Source: Nitrospirota bacterium
GTDB lineage: Bacteria > Nitrospirota > Nitrospiria > Nitrospirales > UBA8639
Assembly (NCBI GenBank): GCA_029864405.1
Contig: JAOTTP010000001.1
Span: 1 to 64,000 of the forward strand
Direction of reading: 5' to 3'
DNA length: 64,000 nucleotides
Position numbers and translations under genes: made by a program. The notes under the pieces are model-generated. The model was not told the origin of the DNA. It saw nothing but the letters and a program-made list of their open reading frames with translations, and made no database searches. Shown one piece after another: positions 47,898 through 56,708 of the stretch (position 1 is the first letter of the stretch; every line of letters starts with the position of its first letter).

Positions 47898-48395
47898 CTA
47901 TCCCTGGAGATGGACCGAGCTTGGAACCGAAGGGAAATTTAACGATCCAGATCCCTGATACACGGGACCTGTCCCCAACCCGGTATAGATGACATGAATC
48001 GCCTCACGGACCCTGTGATAGATTGGGCGAATCATCGCTTCATTTTTCCTGCCCTGCTCCTGAATAAGGCGCCCGAGGCGAAGAAGCTCAAGCAACATGC
48101 GTTGTGCCGATTGTGCCCGTGGGTCTTGAACGGATTTCAACCAGTTCCAAATTGATTCTTGAACGACAGCCCCTGCCAACTGATGAAGCTCATGCTCCAC
48201 CTGTTGTTCTAATCGGCGCATCGTATCCAAAACTTGTTCTTTCTTGCCGTTTACTTCGAGTAAATTAGGCTGGTCCATGATACGTAGGCTGTGCGCTTCT
48301 TGAAACAGCAAGACACCATACTGCTGGAAGGCCGATTGAGCCTCCGCCAACATCTCCAGCAGTCGCTCCCACGTCGCCGATTGCGGGTGATTCAT
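47898..48395 (-). CDS. flgN: FlgN-like export chaperone
   Basis: 165 residues, predominantly helical, without signal or membrane segment. The conserved LLEVNGKKEQVLDTMRRLEQ part matches the FlgN family, whose members bind the C-termini of FlgK and FlgL and deliver them to the export gate. The family is poorly conserved; position between flgM and flgK supports the call. Confidence 0.82.
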   Translation of the reverse strand: MNHPQSATWERLLEMLAEAQSAFQQYGVLLFQEAHSLRIMDQPNLLEVNGKKEQVLDTMRRLEQQVEHELHQLAGAVVQESIWNWLKSVQDPRAQSAQRMLLELLRLGRLIQEQGRKNEAMIRPIYHRVREAIHVIYTGLGTGPVYQGSGSLNFPSVPSSVHLQG

Positions 48396-48427
48396 TGATC
48401 AGCCCTTCTCTTCAGAACATCAGGTGA

Positions 48428-48748
48428 TTATTTCGAGCCCAACTCGTTAAGAATCGTCTCTCGGATTACGGCATCAGCCACCTGGCTTGAGGTCGCCAAT
48501 TGGGCCCCCGCCTCCAATGCCTGCTGAATCCGCTGGATTTTGTCTTCTCTCAGTTCAGGAAACTGCCCCACTCGAGTCGAATAGTCGCGTATTTCCTGTG
48601 CCAAGACGGAAAGATCAACAGGGTCAGCAGACGAAGGACGTTGGGTGGCCCGTGCTGGGCTGGCCTCCTGCGTCTGAAGATTTTTGGATTGGACGTGAAA
48701 AAATAGTTTCCCCAGCTCTCCACTGGGATCAAGGCCCCGTATGGTCAT
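48428..48748 (-). CDS. flgM: Anti-sigma-28 factor FlgM
   Basis: 106 residues. Disordered Ser/Pro-rich N-terminal half (VDLSVLAQEIRDYSTRV in the middle) and a C-terminal helix (VADAVIRETILNEL) are as expected for FlgM. It binds sigma-28 and is exported after hook completion, releasing filament gene expression. GGAGG stands about 10 nt before the ATG, and a sigma-28-type promoter lies in the 61-nt gap upstream. Confidence 0.9.
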   Translation of the reverse strand: MTIRGLDPSGELGKLFFHVQSKNLQTQEASPARATQRPSSADPVDLSVLAQEIRDYSTRVGQFPELREDKIQRIQQALEAGAQLATSSQVADAVIRETILNELGSK

Positions 48749-48772
48749 GGCATCTTGCCTCCTTCTCTATAT

Positions 48773-48800
48773 GTATCGGAAGCAACACCATTAAACTTTA
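48773..48800 (-). promoter_or_regulatory. Sigma-28 promoter of flgM
   Basis: On the - strand TAAAGTTT (48793-48800, perfect) is followed after 12 nt by TCCGATAC (48773-48780; 6 of 8 match GCCGATAA). Spacing is one longer than ideal. It sits between flgJ and flgM, 25 nt before the flgM start, and would let FlgM and the downstream genes be made by the sigma factor it inhibits. Confidence 0.72.
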
Positions 48801-48809
48801 TAGAACCTC

Positions 48810-49166
48810 TTAAGATTTCATAAAAGGGGGAACTGAGGTGGGAGAACGCGTGAGGTCTTCATTCCTGGCCACCGTGTCCAACACATAGGCAGAAAGGCCA
48901 ATCCCTCCCGCTTGAGCGGCACGTTTGCCAATTTCTTCGTCATAAAAGGAATAATACATATCCCCCATGCGATTCGCCGTCAACTCACCTTTGGGGACGG
49001 TCTCTCGCATCACCTTCATCAAATACGACAGGAAATAAGATTCGAATTCCTGACTGGCGCGTAACAATTCCCCTCGACGAGCCGATTCTTCCACGCGATC
49101 TATTTTGCCAGTGGATACAGAATGGGAGAGACCCGTTATATCCAAAGGAAACATGTCAGAAATCAT
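48810..49166 (-). CDS. flgJ: FlgJ-type rod-binding protein (no muramidase domain)
   Basis: About 118 residues, corresponding only to the N-terminal rod-binding domain of enteric FlgJ: ASQEFESYFLSYLMKVMRET and YYSFYDEEIGKRAAQAGGIG. The C-terminal muramidase seen in Salmonella is absent, as in many non-enteric bacteria, so peptidoglycan cleavage must be supplied by another protein. AAAGGAC lies 7 nt before the ATG at 49166; a GTG at 49202 is an alternative. Confidence 0.88.
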   Translation of the reverse strand: MISDMFPLDITGLSHSVSTGKIDRVEESARRGELLRASQEFESYFLSYLMKVMRETVPKGELTANRMGDMYYSFYDEEIGKRAAQAGGIGLSAYVLDTVARNEDLTRSPTSVPPFMKS

Positions 49167-49223
49167 GGACAACGTCCTTTCCGTCAGACCGTCATGGACC
49201 ACGTCATGTCTTCTGATCCGGAC

Positions 49224-50432
49224 TTAGATCAATTCTAAGTCTGCTTGAAGCGCTCCTGCGGCCTTTGCCGCCGTCAGCACGGCAACCAAGTCACGAGGAG
49301 TCACCCCAACCGAATTCAGAGCCTTGACCAAGTCTCCAAGAGTCACTGACCCATCGACCTGAATGACTCGTTTTTTGTCCTCTTCCGCTTCCGCATCCAC
49401 GCTGGGGGTCACCACCGTGGTCCCTGCGGCTGATCCAATGAGTCCTGGCGCTTCTGGTTGAGAGACATCAAACCGGGTCTTAATTTTAATCGTCAGGCTT
49501 CCATGCGCAATCGCCATACTGGCCAGCCGAACATGTTCACCCATGACAATCGTTCCCGTTCGTTCATTCACCACGACCTTAGCCCGGACATCCACATTCA
49601 CATTCAGTCCCTCAACTGCGGCAATCATTTGAACAATTTTCCCCTGGAACCGTTCGGGAATCCCCACCTCGATTTGTCCGGAACTGAGCGCCAAGGCTAC
49701 CCCATCGCCAAGATGCGCATTAATGGCTTCAGACACTCGCAATGCCGTGACGAAATCAGCCTGATGCATCGTCAAGGAAAATTTTTCCCACGCTTGCATG
49801 TCCAAATCCACGGCTCGCTCAACAATCGCACCACCAGGGATAATCCCCCCGGATTGCTGGTTTTTGACCACAGACGTCCCGCCATCTCCCGCTTCAAATC
49901 CTGATGTGGAAATCGACCCTTGCACAACGGCATAGACCTGTTGATTGGCCGCTTTAAGAGGGGTCAACAACAGCGTGCCCCCTTTTAAGCTTTTGGCATT
50001 GGCCATGGAAGACACCTGCACATCCAATTGCATACCCGGACGGGCAAATGGTGGAAGTTTGGCCGTGACCATCACTGATGCGGTATTTCGCGTCAACAAT
50101 TGAATAGGATCAATTTTGAGATTAATCCCCATGGTATTCAACATGGAAATAATCGCTTGGGCGGTAAATTGACCACCCACCACCGAGTCACCCGTTCGAT
50201 CCAACCCGACCACTAATCCATATCCAATCAACTGGTTGTCACGCACGCCTTCTACAGAGGCGATATCTTTAATACGAGCCGCTTGACTATCTTCCGGCAG
50301 GATGATCGACCCGACACTGACCAGAAGCCAGCCACTGAGCCAGAGCACGACCATACTCCATCGGCGAAGCCACAGCCTTACAGGTGTCAAGAGAGTATTT
50401 TCTGTGTTAATCAGGGACGATCGACGGCTCAC
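49224..50432 (-). CDS. flgI: Flagellar P-ring protein FlgI
   Basis: Periplasmic protein that forms the bushing around the rod. About 402 residues. A hydrophobic segment (WSMVVLWLSGWLLVSVG) ending at DSQAARIKDIASVEGVRDN fits a signal peptide; then GYGLVVGLDRTGDSV, MLNTMGINLKID and the C-terminal LGDLVKALNSVGVTPRDLVA are diagnostic. The GTG at 50432 is preferred because AGGAGG lies just upstream; an earlier in-frame start (50498) would overlap flgH by 19 nt. Confidence 0.96.
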   Translation of the reverse strand: MSRRSSLINTENTLLTPVRLWLRRWSMVVLWLSGWLLVSVGSIILPEDSQAARIKDIASVEGVRDNQLIGYGLVVGLDRTGDSVVGGQFTAQAIISMLNTMGINLKIDPIQLLTRNTASVMVTAKLPPFARPGMQLDVQVSSMANAKSLKGGTLLLTPLKAANQQVYAVVQGSISTSGFEAGDGGTSVVKNQQSGGIIPGGAIVERAVDLDMQAWEKFSLTMHQADFVTALRVSEAINAHLGDGVALALSSGQIEVGIPERFQGKIVQMIAAVEGLNVNVDVRAKVVVNERTGTIVMGEHVRLASMAIAHGSLTIKIKTRFDVSQPEAPGLIGSAAGTTVVTPSVDAEAEEDKKRVIQVDGSVTLGDLVKALNSVGVTPRDLVAVLTAAKAAGALQADLELI

Positions 50433-50479
50433 TACACACTCCTCCTGCATCACCATTGAGGTAAAATTTCCGCAAACAT

Positions 50480-51181
50480 CTAAAAAGGCGTGATCCAATT
50501 AAAAATTCTGGTAGCCCACCCCGGTCTCTGGACATCGTCCACCACTCCTAGCCCGGTATAGGCAATTTGTGCATCGGCGACGGAGGACGACAAGACCGTG
50601 TTCTGGGTATCCAAGTCGATGCGGCGCACAATACCTTTAATCGTCATCGTTTGCTTCTCACTATTCACGGTCACATCCCGTTTGCCCTGAATCCGGAGAT
50701 CGCCATTGGGCAACACCTCCACCACCTTGGCGGCAATGGTGCCGGTTAAGGTATCTTCCCGACTCGTCGATCCATCGCCTTCAAATGTATTTGAGGTACT
50801 GCCATCAACATTAAAGTACTGCGCAAATTTCTGAGTCAGACTGCTCAGCCCAAAGAGGCCCCCGCCGACGCCCGCTGAGAGGCTAGCTTCTCGATCCGCT
50901 TTCGTATTGGCTTTTTTGGAACCCTTATGCTGTTCCACAATTTGCACGACGACGATGTCCCCGATCCGACTGGCGCGTCGATCCTCAAACATAAACGCCC
51001 GCCCGTTCCCGGGTTCCCACAACGAGCCCAACGTGGATGACTGATATTGTTCAAGAATAACCGGATCGACTTCGACCTGTGGTATCGTCTTTGATTTCAC
51101 ACAGCCCATCCAACCACTCCCGATCACTAGCAAGGCACCTCCCCACACCAAGAACCTGGTTGTCCATCTTGGTCTGCTCAA
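50480..51181 (-). CDS. flgH: Flagellar L-ring lipoprotein FlgH
   Basis: Outer-membrane ring protein of 233 residues. The signal ends in VIGSGWMGC (Cys27 probably lipidated). RRASRIGDIVVVQIVEQ, TIAAKVVEVLPNGDLRIQGK and RRIDLDTQNTVLSSSVADAQ are typical. Its start overlaps the flgA stop by 4 nt. Presence of both L- and P-ring genes shows an outer membrane. Confidence 0.96.
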   Translation of the reverse strand: MSRPRWTTRFLVWGGALLVIGSGWMGCVKSKTIPQVEVDPVILEQYQSSTLGSLWEPGNGRAFMFEDRRASRIGDIVVVQIVEQHKGSKKANTKADREASLSAGVGGGLFGLSSLTQKFAQYFNVDGSTSNTFEGDGSTSREDTLTGTIAAKVVEVLPNGDLRIQGKRDVTVNSEKQTMTIKGIVRRIDLDTQNTVLSSSVADAQIAYTGLGVVDDVQRPGWATRIFNWITPF

Positions 51182-51933
51182 AATTTGACCTCCACCAACC
51201 CGGATGACATGACGACCCCTAACACGTCCCGACCCGATGCCTGGTTTTGGACGGAAATGGTCTCCCCTGCCTTCCCGGCCGCTTTGGCTACTCCTACGGT
51301 TTGAACCAACAGACCTCCACCCCTGGCCTCAATCAGCACCCGATCGCCCTTATGAATCACCGGTGGGTTGTCCAACATGATTTTTCGAATCGGTTGACTT
51401 GGAGGCAATGGACGTAAGACCTGTTTGCCAATAACTTCGTCAAGATCAAGAATGAAATCATGTGTCAATGAAGGCGCATCCACCATCATCGTGGACAGAT
51501 CCTCGACAGTCACAACCTCTTTCGGCTTCAACCAGCGGATCGGAGTCGCCACCTCGACTTGGGCCTTCACTTCTCCCACGACATTCACCGTTTTCAGAAA
51601 TTGCTGATTCACAAAGACGCCGACTCGAAAGGCACGGCGACCAGTCCTTCCGCCTCCTGACCATTCTCCGACCTCAAGGTGGAGTTTTCCCTTGGGAACC
51701 TCTACCAATTGCTTGGGGACCAACACCCGAAACGACACCTGATGATGCGGACGTCCATACCGGCGCGTCAGTTCCGCCACGATCACCTGCTCAAAATCTT
51801 TTACACCTACCGATTGACTATCCGTACGGACAGGGGTCGATGAGACAGGCCCTTCCGCCCAGACCGTTCCTTCGCCTGTCCCCCACATATGCCCGCACAG
51901 GAGCAATCCCAGTAACAGAATGATTATCATCAA
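51178..51933 (-). CDS. flgA: Flagellar P-ring assembly chaperone FlgA
   Basis: 251 residues with an N-terminal hydrophobic signal. The C-terminal SAF-like part contains PKEVVTVEDLSTMMVDAPSL, GKQVLRPLPPSQPIRKIML and RVLIEARGGGLLVQTVGVA. FlgA assists P-ring formation in the periplasm. Its start lies 11 nt after flgG and its stop overlaps flgH. Confidence 0.93.
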   Translation of the reverse strand: MMIIILLLGLLLCGHMWGTGEGTVWAEGPVSSTPVRTDSQSVGVKDFEQVIVAELTRRYGRPHHQVSFRVLVPKQLVEVPKGKLHLEVGEWSGGGRTGRRAFRVGVFVNQQFLKTVNVVGEVKAQVEVATPIRWLKPKEVVTVEDLSTMMVDAPSLTHDFILDLDEVIGKQVLRPLPPSQPIRKIMLDNPPVIHKGDRVLIEARGGGLLVQTVGVAKAAGKAGETISVQNQASGRDVLGVVMSSGLVEVKF

Positions 51934-51944
51934 GATCCTATCCT

Positions 51945-52736
51945 CTATCGTCTGAGTCCGTTGACCACCTGCATCATATCGTCCGATGCCTGGATGGCTT
52001 TCGCATTAAGTTCATAGGCCCGTTGGGCAATGATCATATTGACCATTTCATCTGCAATATTCACATTGGATATTTCGAGAAATCCTTGCTGAATATTCCC
52101 AAATCCTGTGGAAAAGCCCGGCGTGCCCTGTTGAGCAGGCCCTGAGGACGAGCTCTCTGAAAATAAATTATTGCCTTGCGCAATCAAGCCAGATGGATTA
52201 TCAAATCGCACCAATTGAATTTGCCCGACCTGCGTGGCTTGGGACACCCCTGGTAATAACGCCGACACCGTTCCATCCTGCCCAATATCGACTTGGAGTG
52301 CTCCGGAAGGAATGGTAATGCTTGGGATCAGCTGATCGCCATCTCCCGAGACGACATTGCCCGTACTGTCTTGTTTAAAGGATCCCGCCCGCGTATACAT
52401 CGTGGTCCCATCCGGACGTGTGACTTGGAAAAATCCAACCCCTTCAATCGCCAAATCCAACGGATTTGTGGTTTGCTTGAGGCTTCCTTGCACATATTCC
52501 TTGGCCACGGTCACCGGCCTCACACCTAACCCAACCTGGATTCCGACAGGAAAGACTCCAACATTCGAAGCGCTGGCTCCAGGCAGACGGGTGATTTGAT
52601 AGAGGAGGTCCGCAAATTCCGCTCGACTTCGTTTGAACCCTGTCGTATTCACGTTGGCGAGATTGTTCGCAATCGTATCGATATTGAGTTGTTGGGCGAA
52701 CATGCCCGTTGAAGCGGTATGCATCGCTCGAATCAT
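51945..52736 (-). CDS. flgG: Distal rod protein FlgG
   Basis: 263 residues, canonical: MIRAMHTASTGMFAQQLNID, TIANNLANVNTTGFKRSRAE with the following ADLLYQ, LAIEGVGFFQVTRPDGT and the C-terminal VNMIIAQRAYELNAKAIQAS. It forms the distal rod spanning the periplasm. It follows flgF by 91 nt; no promoter is obvious in that gap, so it is probably driven by the sigma-54 promoter upstream of flgF. Confidence 0.97.
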   Translation of the reverse strand: MIRAMHTASTGMFAQQLNIDTIANNLANVNTTGFKRSRAEFADLLYQITRLPGASASNVGVFPVGIQVGLGVRPVTVAKEYVQGSLKQTTNPLDLAIEGVGFFQVTRPDGTTMYTRAGSFKQDSTGNVVSGDGDQLIPSITIPSGALQVDIGQDGTVSALLPGVSQATQVGQIQLVRFDNPSGLIAQGNNLFSESSSSGPAQQGTPGFSTGFGNIQQGFLEISNVNIADEMVNMIIAQRAYELNAKAIQASDDMMQVVNGLRR

Positions 52737-52827
52737 TGTGGTCGATCTCCCTTCTTTCCCTTACACGCTTGCCGCCAGAACATGGTCATATAGCGATTAT
52801 GATCTTGTGGTATTCGTCATGCGTGTT

Positions 52828-53547
52828 CTATCCTTGAACCCGACCGGCTTGAATGGCCTGGGCCGCCAGTTCATCCATCGCTTTAATCGCTTTTTGCATT
52901 TGTTCGTATTCTCTGGTCACCTTGATCAACTCAACCATATCCAGGGACGGATTGACGTTGGATTGTTCCAACATGCCTTGATGCACGGTCGTCTGCTTAT
53001 CCGGGACGATTTGATCTGGAACGGTCCAGAACAAATTGCCCACCTTGGCCGTTTCTTGTCCATCGGCAATCTTATCCAACCGTAACTTGTCCACGACCTG
53101 ATTATTGACCGAAAGAGTCCCATCAGCGCCAATCACCACTTCACCAGGTGGAAGGGTAATGGGCCCTTTCTTCCCCATGAGTGGATCACCGGTATGGGCC
53201 ACTAAGTTTCCGTTCGCATTCCGATACAATTTCCCGCCACGGTAATAGCGCAACCCATCTGGCGTTTGGGCGACCAAAAACCCATCGCCTTCCAACCCTA
53301 CATTTAACGGTTCCCCTGTCTGATATAAGGTGCCTTGCGATCGATCAGGCGGAAGCGCATCCATCAAGGGAAACAAATCTATTCCGGCCACCGAAGGCCC
53401 TGAGGTTTGTCCCAGGATGGTGGCAAAGACTGGCTTGTCTTTTTTAAACCCTGTCGTGTGCACATTCCCAATATTATGAGAGAGGACTTCCATGCGGTGC
53501 TCAAGTGTAATCGCCCCGGCTAAGGGCGGATAGATACCTCGGTTCAT
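52828..53547 (-). CDS. flgF: Proximal rod protein FlgF
   Basis: 239 residues: MNRGIYPPLAGAITLEHRME, VLSHNIGNVHTTGFKKDKPV, LEGDGFLVAQTPDGLRYYR and the C-terminal VNPSLDMVELIKVTREYEQM. AAGGAGG lies 5 nt before the ATG at 53547, which decides the start; the frame is open further upstream. It is the first gene of the flgFGAHIJ run and has an exact sigma-54 promoter 35-50 nt upstream. Confidence 0.95.
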   Translation of the reverse strand: MNRGIYPPLAGAITLEHRMEVLSHNIGNVHTTGFKKDKPVFATILGQTSGPSVAGIDLFPLMDALPPDRSQGTLYQTGEPLNVGLEGDGFLVAQTPDGLRYYRGGKLYRNANGNLVAHTGDPLMGKKGPITLPPGEVVIGADGTLSVNNQVVDKLRLDKIADGQETAKVGNLFWTVPDQIVPDKQTTVHQGMLEQSNVNPSLDMVELIKVTREYEQMQKAIKAMDELAAQAIQAGRVQG

Positions 53548-53581
53548 TGTTTCCTCCTTGACATGAATACCTGAGGAATTC

Positions 53582-53597
53582 TGCAACGCATGTGCCA
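53582..53597 (-). promoter_or_regulatory. Sigma-54 (RpoN) promoter of flgF
   Basis: On the - strand TGGCAC-ATGCG-TTGCA matches the -24/-12 sigma-54 consensus TGGCAC-N5-TTGCW at every position. Transcription would begin near 53570, just ahead of the ribosome site of flgF. It implies an NtrC-type activator (FleQ/FlrC/FlbD type) elsewhere in the genome. Confidence 0.85.
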
Positions 53598-53788
53598 ATA
53601 AGCTACAGACACGGATTCTGACCGGAGTAGAGATCCGGCAGGAAAGATTTTCTAGGGAGGGGGAGCTTTCACTCCACAAACCCGGCACCAGTGGGGCCGT
53701 AAAGGCAATTGTTGCCTATTGAACCGTTCTTGTCTAAAACCGCGAGCCGTTGTAATCCAGGGAAGCACACTAGACCATACCGGCATTA

Positions 53789-53822
53789 CTTTCCGCATAG
53801 GCCTGATCCTGCCTAGCGAAAG
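53789..53822 (-). terminator. Possible hairpin terminator after motB
   Basis: Imperfect inverted repeat (14 and 12 nt arms, 8-nt loop) located 56-89 nt downstream of the motB stop. Stable by eye but lacks a following U-run on the - strand, so termination is uncertain. Confidence 0.4.
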
Positions 53823-53877
53823 ACAGAAATCAAGTCACGCGATACTCCGGAATTGTTGTCGGATCGTGAAATAGATT

Positions 53878-54618
53878 CTAGGGAAGGTAGGGGTGTGAGG
53901 AATCCGTGTCGGAACGGGTGTCCTTCAGCACAATGAGTTCTACTCGACGGTTAGAGGCTTGTCCCTGTGGTGTATCATTTAACTCAACAGGACGAGTCCC
54001 TGCATAGCCGGTTGAGGATAATCGGTAATCAGCGAGATGATGCTGGTCGATCAAATAACGGACCAAGGTATTGGCCCTGGCAGTAGAAAGATCCCAATTC
54101 GAGGGATAGAGAGACGATCGAATCGGCTGATTGTCCGTATGCCCTTCAACGGCAATAAGATTGGGCAACTCTTTGACGAGGCTGGCAATGAGATCGATAA
54201 ATTCTTCTATTTGTGGATTCAGCCTGGCACTTCCACTTTGAAACAACGCGTCGTCTTTGATCCGAATATTCAACCCACGTTCCGTCGTAGTGATCTGCAC
54301 CCCTTGAGGAACATTCGCTGCGGTAATAGCATTGGCCACGCTTAAGATGGCCCGAGCACTTTCCGCTGAAGAAGGTTTCACTTTCACCTGAATAGGGGTA
54401 TTTTTGTTTATGGGAAGACTCACGATTGAAATTTCCCCCACGGTCTTCTTGTGGTTAAAGGAGCTCACCAGGGATTCACTGAGAACCTTGAACTTCCCTT
54501 CATTGACGGAAGAGACCGAATACATCACCACAAAAAAGGCAAACAGCAAGGTAATAAAATCTGCATACGAGACCAGCCATCGTTCGTGATTTTCATGTTC
54601 CTCGTGTTTTTTCTTCAC
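53878..54618 (-). CDS. motB: Flagellar stator protein MotB
   Basis: 246 residues. One N-terminal membrane segment with WLVSYADFITLLFAFFVVMY, where Asp20 is the proton-binding residue of the stator. C-terminal OmpA-like peptidoglycan-binding domain: VEGHTDNQPIRSSLYPSNWD and RANTLVRYLI. It anchors the MotA ring to the cell wall. It begins 36 nt after motA. A sodium type (PomB) cannot be excluded by sequence alone. Confidence 0.95.
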   Translation of the reverse strand: MKKKHEEHENHERWLVSYADFITLLFAFFVVMYSVSSVNEGKFKVLSESLVSSFNHKKTVGEISIVSLPINKNTPIQVKVKPSSAESARAILSVANAITAANVPQGVQITTTERGLNIRIKDDALFQSGSARLNPQIEEFIDLIASLVKELPNLIAVEGHTDNQPIRSSLYPSNWDLSTARANTLVRYLIDQHHLADYRLSSTGYAGTRPVELNDTPQGQASNRRVELIVLKDTRSDTDSSHPYLP

Positions 54619-54654
54619 ACGCTCCCTCGCACCAACAGTCCGGCCGTCATCAAT

Positions 54655-55416
54655 TTACTTTTTCTTTTTCTCCGACGAGGGCAGAAATCCACTCAACTTT
54701 TCCTCAATCATTCTGGGATTCTCACCTTGAGCCACGGACACAAGGCCTTCAATCACCATAATTTTCCCGATGATCAAGGTCTTGGCTTTTAACTTGATTT
54801 TACTACCCATGGGAAGAAACAAGAGGTTCGCAGCTCCCACCCCATAGACCGTGGCCACAAAGGCAACCGCGATCCCACCACCCAACGCTGAAGGGTCGGC
54901 CAAGTTTTCCATCACATGAATCAGCCCTAATACGGCGCCAATAATCCCCACACACGGCGCATATCCGCCAAACGCTTCATAGACCTTGCTCGTCGTGCCA
55001 AATTCTTCTTCAAAAATTTCAACTTCCACTTCCAGAATTTCTTTAATTTTGTGAGGCTCCGTCCCATCGACCACCAGCTGCACCCCTTTGGCCATTAACG
55101 GATCCGTCAACGTTTTTATTTGCCCTTCCAGGGCCAAGAGTCCCTGTTTCCGGCTGATATTTGATAACTCCACGATCTTGGCAATAATGCCCTTCATATC
55201 CACACTCACATTTCCAAACACCATGCTCGCACTGGAAAGAGCTTTCAGGAAAATTGGAAGAGGGAATTGCAGCATCACCGCGCCTAACGTGCCCCCCATC
55301 ACAATCAAAAATGCCGTCCCTTGGAGAATGGAGCTTAAATGCCCGCCCTCCAGATGTTGTCCCCCAACAATGGCGCCCAGGGAAACAAGGATGCCCAATA
55401 CCGATAAAATATCCAT
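54655..55416 (-). CDS. motA: Flagellar stator protein MotA
   Basis: 253 residues with four membrane segments (about 1-25, 30-50, 145-170, 178-205), and VDGTEPHKIKEILEVEVEIF plus YAPCVGIIGAVLGLIHVMEN motifs of the MotA/PomA family. It couples ion flow to rotor torque. The ATG at 55416 is chosen because it starts at the first membrane helix; the frame extends 26 codons upstream into cheW. It ends in a Lys-rich tail. Confidence 0.94.
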   Translation of the reverse strand: MDILSVLGILVSLGAIVGGQHLEGGHLSSILQGTAFLIVMGGTLGAVMLQFPLPIFLKALSSASMVFGNVSVDMKGIIAKIVELSNISRKQGLLALEGQIKTLTDPLMAKGVQLVVDGTEPHKIKEILEVEVEIFEEEFGTTSKVYEAFGGYAPCVGIIGAVLGLIHVMENLADPSALGGGIAVAFVATVYGVGAANLLFLPMGSKIKLKAKTLIIGKIMVIEGLVSVAQGENPRMIEEKLSGFLPSSEKKKK

Positions 55417-55435
55417 GATGGACCACTCTTCCTTA

Positions 55436-55921
55436 TCAAAAGGTCCGATTACGAAACAAGCGTTCAAGGTCCAGCAACAGCACCAAGCACCCATTCACCC
55501 GTCCTACCCCTTTATGACATTCTTCAGCTCCTCCTCGACCTGTGGGGGGTGGGGTTTCAATACATTCTTCAGACAGGCGTAAGACTTCTTCGACGGAATC
55601 CACGATAAATCCTAAAATCATATGAGCTACTTCCACGACCACAATTCGAGTATCCTTGGTGGGTTCCGTCCCAGACAGACCAAAGCGAGCCCGAAGATTG
55701 ATAATGGGGATGACTTTTCCACGCAGATTCACCACCCCTTCCACATAATGAGGGGCATTCGGAACCTGGGTGATTTCGAGCATACGAATAATTTCTTGAA
55801 CCCCCAATATATCAATGGCAAAGACTTCGTCCCCCAACTGAAAACTCACCATTTGAAGAACGACTCCACTGTCTTCCTCAAAATCATCATGAGGTAATAC
55901 CTTCGTCAAAGTATTCTGCAT
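55436..55921 (-). CDS. cheW: Chemotaxis coupling protein CheW
   Basis: 161 residues. MVSFQLGDEVFAIDILGVQE, GVVNLRGKVIPIINLRARFG, and VDSVEEVLRLSEE are standard CheW signatures. It links receptors to CheA. GGAGGG stands about 10 nt before the ATG. It is followed by motA after 19 nt, so chemotaxis coupling and stator share a transcript. Confidence 0.94.
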   Translation of the reverse strand: MQNTLTKVLPHDDFEEDSGVVLQMVSFQLGDEVFAIDILGVQEIIRMLEITQVPNAPHYVEGVVNLRGKVIPIINLRARFGLSGTEPTKDTRIVVVEVAHMILGFIVDSVEEVLRLSEECIETPPPTGRGGAEECHKGVGRVNGCLVLLLDLERLFRNRTF

Positions 55922-56382
55922 GACCGGTGTCCCTCCAGACGCGTCAAGAGTCTCTCTCCCGTCCCGTTCCGACCCTGTGAGAGCCGATGCTCAACCAACA
56001 TCGCCAAGGCCTTTTGTTTCTCCAATCGCCTCAATAACTTAGCTCATCCACTCAACCCGCAGCATGGCTGACCCCACCGCCCGTGGCATCACTTTCCTCC
56101 ATACGGGAAGTTCCTTTTTGGTAAGTGCAATCCCCGATAGTTCAGAAATTTTCAACCGTCCACCACCAATTTTCCAACTTGAGGGTTATTGCTTCTTATT
56201 GACCTCCATCAACAGCCATTAGGTTCCCTTGGAGGTAGATGAAAATCTCCAACAATCTCACCCAAATCTACACATTCTCCACCAACGCCCATCATCCGTG
56301 CCTTGAGGCTTCAACAACCGCTCTGATAGGGTGAACACCATTATTACTTCATTATCATGCATCGAAATAAAGGATTCATTAC
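55922..56382. other. Gap between divergent cheW and the 56383 ORF
   Basis: No gene or strong promoter motif is seen on either strand. A CCCCGATAG resembling a sigma-28 -10 element occurs at 56132-56140 on the + strand but has no -35 partner. The stretch must hold the promoter of cheW-motA-motB. Confidence 0.4.
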
Positions 56383-56670
56383 ATGGACAGACTAGCCAGC
56401 TCACAAGCGGATCGATTACTCCTTGATGCAAAAAAAGCCATTCTGCAAGAACAACATCGACGTTTTCAGGACCTTCAACTCGAAGGCCGCTGGGATGATG
56501 CCTGGAAACAATTACATGTCACCTTGGCCTGCGCGGCGGATTTACTCAAAGACTCCGTCAGCATGCTTGAACAGGTTGTCGCCAAGAAGAAATTCCCTCC
56601 CTCGACCTCAACTGACCAATCACCCGGGTTCAACGATTCGATCAACCAAAATCCCCCTTCGGCCCGATAA
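56383..56670 (+). CDS. Small helical protein of unknown function
   Basis: 95 residues, on the strand opposite to all flagellar genes. The first 70 residues are charged and helical (QADRLLLDAKKAILQEQHRR, then DDAWKQLHVTLACAADLLKD), followed by a Pro/Ser-rich tail. AAAGGA lies about 8 nt before the ATG. No family is recognised. It might be a small flagellar or chemotaxis accessory, or a chance frame; the ribosome site and helix pattern favour a gene. Confidence 0.45.
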   Translation: MDRLASSQADRLLLDAKKAILQEQHRRFQDLQLEGRWDDAWKQLHVTLACAADLLKDSVSMLEQVVAKKKFPPSTSTDQSPGFNDSINQNPPSAR

Positions 56671-56708
56671 GGCTGTTTGACCACCCACTGGGCATGGGGA
56701 TCTTTGAG

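Larger units (their letters stand above)
53548..53877. other. Gap between motB and flgF
   Basis: No gene. It contains the sigma-54 promoter of flgF and two hairpins: GGCAA/TTGCC at 53704-53716, and a longer imperfect one at 53789-53822 (CTTTCCGCATAGGC with GCCTAGCGAAAG) about 55 nt past motB, probably the end of the motB transcript although no U-run follows. Confidence 0.55.
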